Shown: positions 53,501 through 62,600 of the stretch, one piece after another
How positions within the stretch are numbered: position 1 is the stretch's first letter
Layout: each line of letters opens with the position of its first letter
Assembly (NCBI GenBank): GCA_903887415.1
Contig: CAISPO010000007.1
Span: 53,366 to 117,365 of the forward strand
Reading direction: 5' to 3'
DNA from: an uncultured Bacteroidota bacterium
Lineage (GTDB): Bacteria > Bacteroidota > Bacteroidia > Chitinophagales > Chitinophagaceae
Length of the DNA stretch: 64,000 nt
Notes under the pieces: generated by a model
The model's database searches: none
The model's input: the letters and a program-made list of their open reading frames with translations, nothing else
Told to the model about the DNA's origin: nothing
Translations under genes and position numbers: made by a program

Positions 53501-56500
53501 GCCATCAGATACAGTTAATGTATAGATGGAAGTAGCAGACGGTGCAGCCGTTGGGTTTGCAATACTTGTTGAAGAGAGCGCAGCACCCGCCCATGTAAAC
53601 TGCGTTGCACCGCCAGATGGGTTAGCAAGGAGATTCACAGTTCCACCAACACATATTGGCCCATTGCCTGAAGGACTGGCAGCTGGTGTGGGATTTACAC
53701 TAACGGTAGTATAATATTGGGTATTAGGGAAACAGCCCGGCTGGATGGTGCCATCAGATACAGTAAGCGTATAAGTGCTGGTACCTGTTGGCGTAGCGGT
53801 AGGGTTAGCATTCGTTGTGGAAGACAGGTTCGGACCTGCCCATGAGTAGGCGCTTGCGCCACCGGATGCACCTGCTGAGAGCGTTACGGTTCCGCCATTA
53901 CAGATATAGCCGTTATTGCCGGGAGCAGCCACCGGTGTTGGGTTCACACTAACAGTCGTTGTGAGCTGCGTCAGTGGCGAGCAGCCCGAATGGCCGCTGC
54001 CATCCGTTACCATGAGCGTATAAGTAGTGGTTGCTGTTGGTGTGGCAGTTGTTACGTCTGCCGATGTGCTGCCAGTAATATTCGCGCCGGTCCAGGCGAA
54101 TGTGCTTGCGCCATTTGCTTCGTTTGCGGTAAGCGTTACAATTCCGCCAATGCAGATGTAACCGTTGTTTGCAGGCAAAGCTGACGGCACCGGATTTACC
54201 GAAACAGTAGTAGTTAGCTGCAATACACAACCTGGCTGTGTGCTGCCATTCGATACAGTGAGTGTATAAGTGCTGGTAGCCGTTGGCGCTGCACTGGTGA
54301 TATCAGATGCAGGAGAACCGGTGATATTGGGGCCGACCCATGAGAATGTAGTTGCGCTGCCGCCCTCATTCGCATTGAGCACGACGGCACCTCCATTGCA
54401 GATATACCCGTTGTTCGAGGGTGCTGCTGTTGGCGCATCAGCAACAGCTACTGTAGTAAAATATGATGTTGACGGAGCACAGCCGGACCGAGTACTGCCA
54501 TCAGAAACAGTCAGTGTATAGGTAGTAGTAACTGTAGGCGTAGCAGTGGTGCTTACTCCTGACCCAGACAAGAGGCCATCTCCACTCCAGGTAAATGAAG
54601 TCGCGCCGCCACCGGGGTTGGCAGAAAGTATTACCGTGCCACCATTGCAGATATAACCGTTATTGGTTGGCGCTGCAACGGGAGTTGGATTTACAGAAAC
54701 GGTAGTAAAATATTGGATCGCCGATGTGCAGCCGGAAAGGCCGCTGCCATCTGACACCGTAAGTGAATAAGTAGCAGTAGCGGCAGGCATAGCAGTAGTG
54801 GTTACGCCCGAAGTTGAAGCAAGGCCGGGGCCGCTCCAGGCAAATACGGTAGCTCCTCCTGAAGGATTTGCAGACAGATTCACGGTGCCGCCCATACATA
54901 TATATCCATCATTGGAAGGCGCGGCGGCTGGCGCGGCGCTTACCGTAAACGTACCTGTATTGTTTGACAACACAGCACTATTACAACCGGACGCATTTTG
55001 GATGGATGTTATGGTGACTGTTGTAGATCCTATTCCGGAGAGGTCAGATGAAGGGATGGTGAATGTCCCGCTGCTTGCCCCCATAGTAAGTATAGCGGTA
55101 TGGCCAACGGCGGTATTAGCTCCATCAAGATCATAAGTTGCAGTAAATGTAGCCGTTCCTAAAGATTCAGAATTAACCGTCACATCTGTGCTTGCCCCGA
55201 CGCAAATTGACGGAACTGTTGGCGATGAAAAATCAGAAATATCGGGCGGGATGTTCACCGTCAAAACGTCTGTGTTTACAACAGTGCTGCCGGGGCGGCC
55301 GGGCGCAGAGGCAGTTAAAGTATAAAAACCGGCATCAGCAAAAGCAACAGAAGGAATATTTGTGCTTTCAGATGAAACAGAAGCAATATCCCCTGTAACA
55401 GGTCCATCCCATGAATAAACAACACCAACGCCATCCCCTGAATCACCGCCTGTCAACGTCACATTATCACCTACACAAGCCGTAGTGGGCGATACACTTG
55501 CGGTAACGGTAGTCGGCAATACATTTACGGACAAGACTCCGGTTGCGGCAAACACATTGCCGGAACAGCCCGGCGCAGTGGCCGTTAAAGTATAACTGCC
55601 CGCATCAGCCAAGGCTGCAGATGCGATGTCGGTAGTTTCGGACGAAACAGAAGTAATATCAGCCGCACCAGGCCCGGTCCATGAATAAAGCACCCCTACC
55701 CCATCTCCGGAATCACCGCCGAAAAGTGTTACATCGCTGCCTACACAAGCGGGATTAGGTAATAAATCGGCAGTAACAACCGTTGGCAACATATTGACAA
55801 GAAGGAAGTCTGTAGTCCCAAAGCTGGCACCCGAACAGCCCGGCGCTGTTGCGGTTAAAGTATATGCACCCTCATCTTCAAGTGAAGCAGCGGCTATACC
55901 CGTATTCTCTGAAGCAGCGGATAAAATATCTCCGCTTACCGGGCCGGTCCAGGTATAAATTACCCCAATACCATCTCCGGAATCACCGCCGAAAAGTGAT
56001 ATGCCACTACCGACACATGCCGGCGTAGGCGATACGCTTGCAGTAACCAAAGACGGTAAAACATTCACTGTCAGCGCTGACGAAACGCCGATTGTGCTGC
56101 CTGAACATGCGGGAGCTGTTGCGGTTAAGGTATATACACCCGCATCGCCGGGAACAACGGAAGCAATTATCGCAGTTTCAGACAACGCGCCTATAATGTC
56201 GCCTGTTACAGGCCCGGTCCATGAGTAATTAACCCCGGCGCCATCGCCTGAATCGCCGCCTAAAAGTGTTATGTTATCACCCTGGCAGGCAGTTGTAGCC
56301 GAAACACTTGCGGTAACTGTCGTTGGCAGTTTATTTACTGTTTGTGGTAAAGAAACTCCTGTAACGGGAGCACAGCCAGCCGCTGTGACAGTTAAAGAGT
56401 AACTGCCGGCATCGCTGACTGTAGCGGTATTTATAGTTGTATTTATTGACGATGGATCGCTTATGTCCCCGGTTACGGGGCCAGTCCAAGAATACGAAAG

Positions 56501-59359
56501 TGAAGTGCCGTCAGTTACATTGCCAGTGAGGGTGATCAGGTCCCCGGCGCAAACTGTTGTTGGTGAAGTTGCGGGAGCTACAGACGAAGGTTGCGAATTC
56601 AATACCAATGGCACTGAACTGACTGCTGTATTAGTACCAGCACATCCTGCCACGGTAGCGCTTATGGTATATGCCCCGGCATCTCCAGCTGAAAGCGGGT
56701 TTACACTGGCAGTTGTCAACGAGTTTGGATTGGTAATATCTGAGCCGCCTGGGCCGGCCCATGAATATACAACAGGACCGAGCCCTGCTGTGCTTATCGT
56801 TGCCGCCAGCGTCATGCTGCCGCCTATACAGGCAGGGTTGGTTGTTTCTGTGACATCTGTGAACACCGGGAGTTGGTTGACATCTAGCGATGTTGTTACA
56901 GCAGTCGTGTTGCCGCAGGCATTGGTCGCTGTTAATGTATAAACACCGGCATTAAGCGCAGTTACACTAGACACTTCGGTACTTACTGTTGTGGTGGAAG
57001 TCATCGCTGCGCCGCCTGTGGGGCCTGCCCATGAATAACTGTCGGCTCCGGTTGCAGCACCATTGAGCGTAAGGCTGTTGCCAACACACAATGGAGTTGA
57101 CGACAGGCTGGCTGTTACCAGTGTGGGTGCTGAGTTTACCACCATGGGGCTTGTACTCGGCATACTGGAAGTGCCTGCGCATCCTGCAACGGTAGCGCTT
57201 ATTGTATATATGCCAGCATTGCCTGCGGCTAAAGAGTTTACACTTGCTGTTGTCAGAGATGTTGGGTTAGTGATCGCCGTACCGCCCGGGCTTGTCCAGT
57301 TATAGACAATAGGCCCGGAACCAGCTGAGCTCACTGTAGCAGCAAGTACCATACTGCCACCTATACATCCCGGGTTAGGGTTTTCAGTAACACCAGAGAA
57401 CGAAGGCAGTTGGTTTACCACCATAGCACTCGTGCTCGTCATACTCGCCGTGCCAACACATCCGGCGACAGTGGCACTGATCGTATATACCCCGGCATTG
57501 CCTGCGGCCAACGAGTTTACGCTTGCTGTTGTGAGAGATGTCGGGTTGGTGATCGCAGTGCCGCCCGGGCTCGTCCAGCTATAGGCTATAGGCCCGGCGC
57601 CGGCTGTGCTGGTTGTAGCAGCTAGCACCATGCTGCCGCCTATGCAGCCTGGGTTCGGGGTTTCAGTAGCACTGGTAAAAGTTGGCAGTTGGTTTACCAC
57701 CATAGCACTCGTGCTCGTCATACTCGCAGTGCCGACACATCCGGCAACGGTTGCATTTATGGTATATACCCCGGCATTACCTGCGGCCAGAGGATTTACA
57801 CTGGCTGTAGTTAAAGAAGCCGGATTGGTAATAGCTGTGCCACCCGGGCTAAGCCAGGAATATACTATCGGCCCCGCGCCTGCTGCACTTGTTGTTGCGG
57901 CAAGCAGAATACTGCTTCCTATGCAGCCGGGATTCGGGGTTTCAGTAACACCGGTAAACGTCGGCAATTGGTTTACTACCATAGCGCTTGTGCTGGTCAT
58001 AGTGGCGGTGCCAGCACAGCCCGCAACGGTGGCGCTTATCGTATATATGCCAGCATTTCCTGAGGCCAGTGGGTTTACACTTGCAAGCGTCAAAGATGTA
58101 GGGTTAGTTATTCCGGTGCCTCCCGGCCCTGTCCATGTATAGACAATAGGCCCCGAGCCTGCCGTACTCGTAGTGGCTGCTAGTGCCATGCTGCTGCCTA
58201 TGCAACCCGGATTGGGTGTTTCTGTCACTCCACTAAATACAGGTTTTTGGTTGACTACCATTGCGCTCGTGCTAGTCATACTGGCAGTGCCGGCACATCC
58301 GGGAACGGTAGCACTAATTGTGTATACCCCCGCATTGCCTGCGGCTAATGGGTTTACACTTGCAAGCGTTAAAGATGCGGGGTTAGTTATTCCGGTGCCT
58401 CCTGGCCCTGTCCATGTATAGACAATAGGCCCAGAGCCTGCCGTACTCGTAGTGGCCGCTAGTACCATGCTGCTGCCTATACAACCAGGATTGGGTGTTT
58501 CTGTTACTCCACTAAATACAGGTTTTTGGTTTACCACCATTGCACTCGTGCTTGTCATACTGGCAGTACCTACACAACCAGCTACCGTAGCAGTTATGGT
58601 ATATATGCCAGCGTTACCAGCAGCAAGTGAATTTACGCTCGCTGTTGTCAGCGAAGTTGGATTGGTAATTGCAGTGCCGCCCGGGCTTGTCCAGGCGTAA
58701 ACGATCGCACCTGATCCGGCCGAACTTGTTGTGGCGGCAAGTGCCATGCTGCTGCCCACGCATCCAGGGTTGGGCGTCTCTGTCACACCTGTAAAAACAG
58801 GCAGTTTGTTGACAACAATGGTGGTGTAATTTGTGCTGGCATAATAAAAGTCTGGCGGTAGGCTACCACACACAACTGGCGATGTACCATTATTCCATTT
58901 AACCTGTAAATAAAGCCCAGCGACCCCTGAAAAAGTTCCGGCTGTGTTGTAGGTAAATGTGCCTGCCGGAAGCGTAAACGTAAGACCGGCAGCTGTGGAC
59001 GCTGTAGCTGGGCTGGTGAAAACAATTGCACCATCAAAAACCCATTCCGCGGTCCATGTATTCCCGCCTACATTAAAACTATTGGAACAAACTGTAACTA
59101 CAGCGGTAAAAGCTGCGTTGGACATCCCAACGCAGGCGGTTGTTGTTCCGGTGGGAGCACCGATATCTGCAGGAACCGTATAATAATTAAAAAGAGAGAC
59201 ACCATAGCTATTAGGTGATAATAATCCCAGAAATAATACCAGACCTAGCACCCGGAAACATCTTTTTAACCCGGTAAAATTAATTGACTTTTCCATCGTA
59301 ACACATTCACTTGCAGATAATTCCGCATTTCTTGTTTCCAGGCTTGTAAAGTTGCGCAT
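50510..59359 (-). CDS. Giant T9SS-sorted adhesin-like repeat protein (2949 aa)
   Basis: A very large secreted protein. An ATG at 59296 (MEKSINFTGL) gives a more usual signal peptide than the one at 59359. After an N-terminal unique domain come eight A-type repeats (93 residues, 279 bp; FSGVTETPNPGCIGSS). Six of these are nearly identical in spacing. About five or six B-type repeats (GGDSGDGVGVVYSWTGP) follow, then a distinct domain, seven C-type (NNGYICNGGTVTLSANPGGG), six D-type (VTGGGSYC, then LSGSDTG), and three E-type Ig-like domains. The T9SS type A sorting domain is last (RLVPNPNKGEF... to HFMVAQ). Each repeat has a conserved Cys pair. An adhesive or biofilm function is the simplest reading; no catalytic motif was seen. 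Confidence 0.9.
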   Translation of the reverse strand: MRNFTSLETRNAELSASECVTMEKSINFTGLKRCFRVLGLVLFLGLLSPNSYGVSLFNYYTVPADIGAPTGTTTACVGMSNAAFTAVVTVCSNSFNVGGNTWTAEWVFDGAIVFTSPATASTAAGLTFTLPAGTFTYNTAGTFSGVAGLYLQVKWNNGTSPVVCGSLPPDFYYASTNYTTIVVNKLPVFTGVTETPNPGCVGSSMALAATTSSAGSGAIVYAWTSPGGTAITNPTSLTTASVNSLAAGNAGIYTITATVAGCVGTASMTSTSAMVVNQKPVFSGVTETPNPGCIGSSMVLAATTSTAGSGPIVYTWTGPGGTGITNPASLTLASVNPLAAGNAGVYTISATVPGCAGTASMTSTSAMVVNQKPVFSGVTETPNPGCIGSSMALAATTSTAGSGPIVYTWTGPGGTGITNPTSLTLASVNPLASGNAGIYTISATVAGCAGTATMTSTSAMVVNQLPTFTGVTETPNPGCIGSSILLAATTSAAGAGPIVYSWLSPGGTAITNPASLTTASVNPLAAGNAGVYTINATVAGCVGTASMTSTSAMVVNQLPTFTSATETPNPGCIGGSMVLAATTSTAGAGPIAYSWTSPGGTAITNPTSLTTASVNSLAAGNAGVYTISATVAGCVGTASMTSTSAMVVNQLPSFSGVTENPNPGCIGGSMVLAATVSSAGSGPIVYNWTSPGGTAITNPTSLTTASVNSLAAGNAGIYTISATVAGCAGTSSMPSTSPMVVNSAPTLVTASLSSTPLCVGNSLTLNGAATGADSYSWAGPTGGAAMTSTTTVSTEVSSVTALNAGVYTLTATNACGNTTAVTTSLDVNQLPVFTDVTETTNPACIGGSMTLAATISTAGLGPVVYSWAGPGGSDITNPNSLTTASVNPLSAGDAGAYTISATVAGCAGTNTAVSSVPLVLNSQPSSVAPATSPTTVCAGDLITLTGNVTDGTSLSYSWTGPVTGDISDPSSINTTINTATVSDAGSYSLTVTAAGCAPVTGVSLPQTVNKLPTTVTASVSATTACQGDNITLLGGDSGDGAGVNYSWTGPVTGDIIGALSETAIIASVVPGDAGVYTLTATAPACSGSTIGVSSALTVNVLPSLVTASVSPTPACVGSGISLFGGDSGDGIGVIYTWTGPVSGDILSAASENTGIAAASLEDEGAYTLTATAPGCSGASFGTTDFLLVNMLPTVVTADLLPNPACVGSDVTLFGGDSGDGVGVLYSWTGPGAADITSVSSETTDIASAALADAGSYTLTATAPGCSGNVFAATGVLSVNVLPTTVTASVSPTTACVGDNVTLTGGDSGDGVGVVYSWDGPVTGDIASVSSESTNIPSVAFADAGFYTLTASAPGRPGSTVVNTDVLTVNIPPDISDFSSPTVPSICVGASTDVTVNSESLGTATFTATYDLDGANTAVGHTAILTMGASSGTFTIPSSDLSGIGSTTVTITSIQNASGCNSAVLSNNTGTFTVSAAPAAAPSNDGYICMGGTVNLSANPSGGATVFAWSGPGLASTSGVTTTAMPAATATYSLTVSDGSGLSGCTSAIQYFTTVSVNPTPVAAPTNNGYICNGGTVILSANPGGGATSFTWSGDGLLSGSGVSTTATPTVTTTYTLTVSDGSTRSGCAPSTSYFTTVAVADAPTAAPSNNGYICNGGAVVLNANEGGSATTFSWVGPNITGSPASDITSAAPTATSTYTLTVSNGSTQPGCVLQLTTTVSVNPVPSALPANNGYICIGGIVTLTANEANGASTFAWTGANITGSTSADVTTATPTATTTYTLMVTDGSGHSGCSPLTQLTTTVSVNPTPVAAPGNNGYICNGGTVTLSAGASGGASAYSWAGPNLSSTTNANPTATPTGTSTYTLTVSDGTIQPGCFPNTQYYTTVSVNPTPAASPSGNGPICVGGTVNLLANPSGGATQFTWAGAALSSTSIANPTAAPSATSIYTLTVSDGSTQPGCQPSIPYFITVSVNAVPTLVNATNNSAICAGSTLDLTANGAANVTSYSWTGPVAITNAASANASVPGATTSASGQYTVVVSNGSGSACTASYTTIATVNPLPAAFNVTGGGSFCASDTGVHVGLDGSESGISYQLYNGSTGLGIKAGTGSALDFGLQTTNGTYTVLATNTSTLCNVGMTGGVTVTVNALPDIFSVMESDTAYCFGTGGITVSLSGSDTGVSYQLYLGASPTGSAVIGLGSAFNFGSEVAPGTYFATGTNIHTGCHSAMADSARVIVDSLPHVYNVIGGGPYCAGTTGVDNSLSGSDTGVSYRMFVGLGSTVTLGTGSPLDLGLDTTEGTITVFAINNITACAIPMSGTPVVTMNPAPAVGSVSGGGTYCEGTGGVDIQLSSSETAAVYKLYNGATLITSAPGTGGVLDFGLQTAAGTYTVTASYTVTGCSSIMADSAVIIMNPAPAVYSVTGTSSYCSVDAGVAIGLSGSDTGITYTLYNAGASVASMIGVPGAFSFGTFPAGTYTVGASNNITGCLRNMSGTLAVTMNLTPAIGHVSGGGSYCATGDGEHIFLDVSENGVNYTLYNDGVFVGVFPGTGSTPLDFGLLAAGGTYTVSAANASSGCSSNMADSAVITVIAMVTPSVTVATGIGDTSCSGSAVTFTATGVNGGGAPVYSWSVNTTAIAGATASTYNYTPASGDIVEVTMISSAACAVPDTVSASDTMTVLEHATPGVTISVDPGTTVCAGTVVAFTATPAFGGASPTYVWSVNGAVVVGSGASYAYTPATGDSVGVEVISNYPCLTIDTAISSVIMHVGVSVAPIVNITAAPGLTINTGDVDTLTAHLVIGGPVTYQWMLDHSPIAGATDSVYIHTFNNGDSLTCVVTGTNGCNLSDSETVGITVNNLGVTAVVIGDANLRLVPNPNKGEFFINGLLGSANDAEVTLEVTDMLGQVIYNSNVTVHNGVMNQKVNLGNTLANGMYIMNVSMGDKRYVFHFMVAQ
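57130..58803. repeat. Six tandem 279-bp coding repeats
   Basis: The string coding TETPNPGC recurs at 279-bp steps near 58761, 58482, 58203, 57924, 57645 and 57366. The unit equals 93 residues, one A-type domain. Adjacent copies are the most alike, which suggests recent duplication by unequal crossing over. Confidence 0.85.
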
Positions 59360-59619
59360 AGGTTGGTTTTTAGTTTAGAGATTCTGTTTTCTGTGGTTAA
59401 TATATGGTTTGTTGTGGCGTATGATGTATTATAGTGTTAATAAGAATTAGGCATTTAATTTAAAAATATTCTAAACCCCCTGTAAAAATAAGGGTAAAAT
59501 CATCTTCACAAAAAAAGTATCTGTTATTTATACAAGTATTAGCCCCAATGCTATATTTGGCTGGTGAATGTTTATACGCAAGCAAATTTTATACCAAAAA
59601 AATCCGGAACACACATAAC

Positions 59620-59651
59620 AAAAAAGCGAAAGTATGACCTTTCGCTTTTTT
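59620..59651. terminator. Bidirectional intrinsic terminator between the giant genes
   Basis: The stem AAAAAAGCGAAAG/CTTTCGCTTTTTT around a 6-base loop has T- and A-runs at both ends. It lies 24 bp beyond the stop of the right-hand giant gene and should end its transcript. The remainder of the 59360-59675 gap is AT-rich with no gene. Confidence 0.88.
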
Positions 59652-59675
59652 GCTGTCAAATTTAATTGATTTATA

Positions 59676-62600
59676 CTATTGCTCCACGACAAAATGGAAT
59701 ACCTTATTTCCATTTCCAGAATGAAGGTTCAAAATATACATGCCGTTAGACAGTGTATTACTGAGCGTTATCTTCTGATCCATTACGCCGCCATGCGCGG
59801 TCACCTTGTCTTTATAGATCACCTGGCCAAGCATGTCGGTTATTTCCATAGTTACCTCATCATCAATAGTAGCACCGAGAGTACCACTGATAGAGAACTC
59901 ACCCTTATTCGGGTTAGGCACTAACCTGAGATTAGCATCCCCAAACCCAACAGAGCTGATACCAACAGGATATACGGTAATGCTTATCGTATTGAAGCCT
60001 GAAAGCGCACAACCATTTGTGCTGGTTACCTGGCAAGTTACCGAATCATTGTTGTTAAAGGTGCTGGTGTAAATCGAATTTGTAGCGCCTGAGATAGCCA
60101 GGTGATTTACCAGCCATTGGTAAGTAACAGCACCGCCGCTGGTGACATTGGCAATCAAAGTATCAATCTCGCCAGTATGAATAGAAGTGCCCGGGATAGC
60201 AACGATCTCCACAACCGGCACTACATCAGCGCCAACATTGATCCTGATATCGCCAGATACCGTATCGCTGATGAGGCAAGGATAATCGCTGGTCATTTCC
60301 ACAGATACATGATCGCCATCCAGAGGGGTATAGCTGTATGCCGCTCCCGATACCGACAGCACCGTGACGCCATTCTTTTGCCAGGTGTAGGTGGGAAGGG
60401 CTCCGCCAAATGCGGGCATAGCGGTAAGCGTAACAATGGTATTTGCACATACTGTGCTGCCGGGGTTAGCTGAGATCGTAACGCCAGGAGCTGCATTACT
60501 TAAAACCGTTATGGTATCAGAAGCAGATACGGTAGCCGGTGCGGCACATGCCGCGCTGCTCATCATAACACCTGTTACCACATCCCCGTTAGCCGGAACA
60601 TAGCTGTATGTACTGGCCGTAGCTCCCGATACAACTGTCCCGTTCACTGTCCATGAATAACCCGGCGCTCCGCCTGTATTCACACCCGATGCTGTAAACA
60701 TAACCATGCTGCCGAGGCACGATGTGTCGCCCATTCCGGTTGACACAGACACACTTGGCGTAACAGGAGTAATAACATCGATTACTGCGCTGTCGGCCAT
60801 GTTACTGCTGCAACCAGATATAGCGTTGGCAGCAGATACGGTATATGTGCCGGCAATGGCCAATGACCCAAAGTCAATGATAGCGCCAGGGATGGAACTA
60901 GTGAAAGTACCCACAAACGTCCCATCATCATACAAGCTGTAATTCACACCGGTATCTGACGAGCTTAAGAATACGTGCGGAACAGTAGCTGTGCCGGAGC
61001 AGTAAATACCGCCGCCAGTGACACTATATACAACAGGTGACGCATTCACTGTAATACTCCGCACACCCGACATATTGCTTGTACATCCTGTAAAGTTATA
61101 AGCCGCGCTCACGGAGTAACTGCCGGCCGGGAAAATACCAAAAGAAAGCGAACCACCCGTGGCTGTATAAGTACCAACGGGAACCGCCAGGTTATACAAT
61201 GTATAAGTAACACCTGTATCTGACCCACCTAAGCCAAGGGCCACCCCAGGATCTGACGAGCAGTATGGGCCGCCGCCGGTTACTGAATAGATCGTTGGCG
61301 CAGGATTCATAACAATTACTGCGCTATCCGCCATTGCGGCACTACACCCTGTGAACGCCCGCAATGCAGATACTGTGTAAGTGCCTGCGGCAGTCTGGAG
61401 GCCAAAGCTAAGCACACCGGTACCGGTTCCCATAACAGAAGTTACGAAAGAGGCGTCATTGTACAGGCTATAGGTAACTCCAGTATCCGAAGCAGTGAGG
61501 CTGATATTAATTCCGCCTGTCCCCTCACAGTATGTGCCGCCGCCGGATACATTGTAAACGGTTGGCAGTGGATTGATGCTGATCACAGGCGTGCCAACCA
61601 TCACTGACTGACAATGTGTTGTGTTATTGGTAGCTACGACACTTACCGTACCAGCCGCTGCCTGGGATCCGAAATCGAGCGCGCTGCCTGTACCTGTGTC
61701 AATTCCGAGGCTGCCGGTGACGCTGTTATACAAATTGTAGCTGATACCAAGATCAGAGCCGCTAAGCCCGATATCAATACCCGCACCACCCAGGCAATAG
61801 CCGCCGCCGCCGGTAACTGAATACAGCCGTGGCAAAGAATCAATAACGATGGAAACATATCCAGTGAGTGTACTCTTGCAGCCAGTGGTTGCATTAGTGG
61901 CAACAGCCAGGTAATCGCCTGCGCCGGTCTCGTAACCAAAACTGATCGCGCTGCCTGTACCGGCAGTATCATCGCCAACAGGATATGAGCCCAGGTAAAG
62001 CTGGTAATTGACCCCTTCTTCTGAACCGCTCAGTGATACGATCACTCCTGTACCGCCAAAGCAGTAGTCAGTATCGCTGCTGGTGAGGCTGTAAGTATTT
62101 GCAGGCGATGGGTTTATGCTAACAATAGCGCTGCCATTCATGTTGCTCGTGCAGAATGTAGCTGCATTAGTAGCAAGCACGGTATAAGTACCGAGGGAAG
62201 TCTGCAGCCCAAAGTCAAGTGCAGTGCCTGTACCGGAAACAGTAGCAACGCCGGTAGCTCCAAGATATAACTGATAGTTAACACCAGACTCAGACCCACT
62301 AAGGCCAATATGCACACCTGTATCATCGGAACAATATCCGCCGCCGCCAGTAACATTAAATACCGCTGGTAAAGGATTAACTGTTGCCACTGTGGTGTAT
62401 GCAGCCGTACATCCCGAACCGGCGCCGTTATTTACGACTACGGTATAAGTGCCGGAAGCATCTGTTCCTGCACCCGGCACACTGGCGTTTGCTGTCAGTG
62501 AGTTAGTGATCGCAACAGGGCCTGACCATGAATAGCCAGTGACGTTTGCTCCACCAACTGCTGTAAGGATCAGATCAGATGTGGCGCATATCGGGCTGTT

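Noticed and set aside
57606..58142. 178-residue plus-strand frame inside the giant adhesin gene
   Set aside because: It is an antisense shadow kept open by the 279-bp repeat; its sequence repeats with the same period as the real gene.
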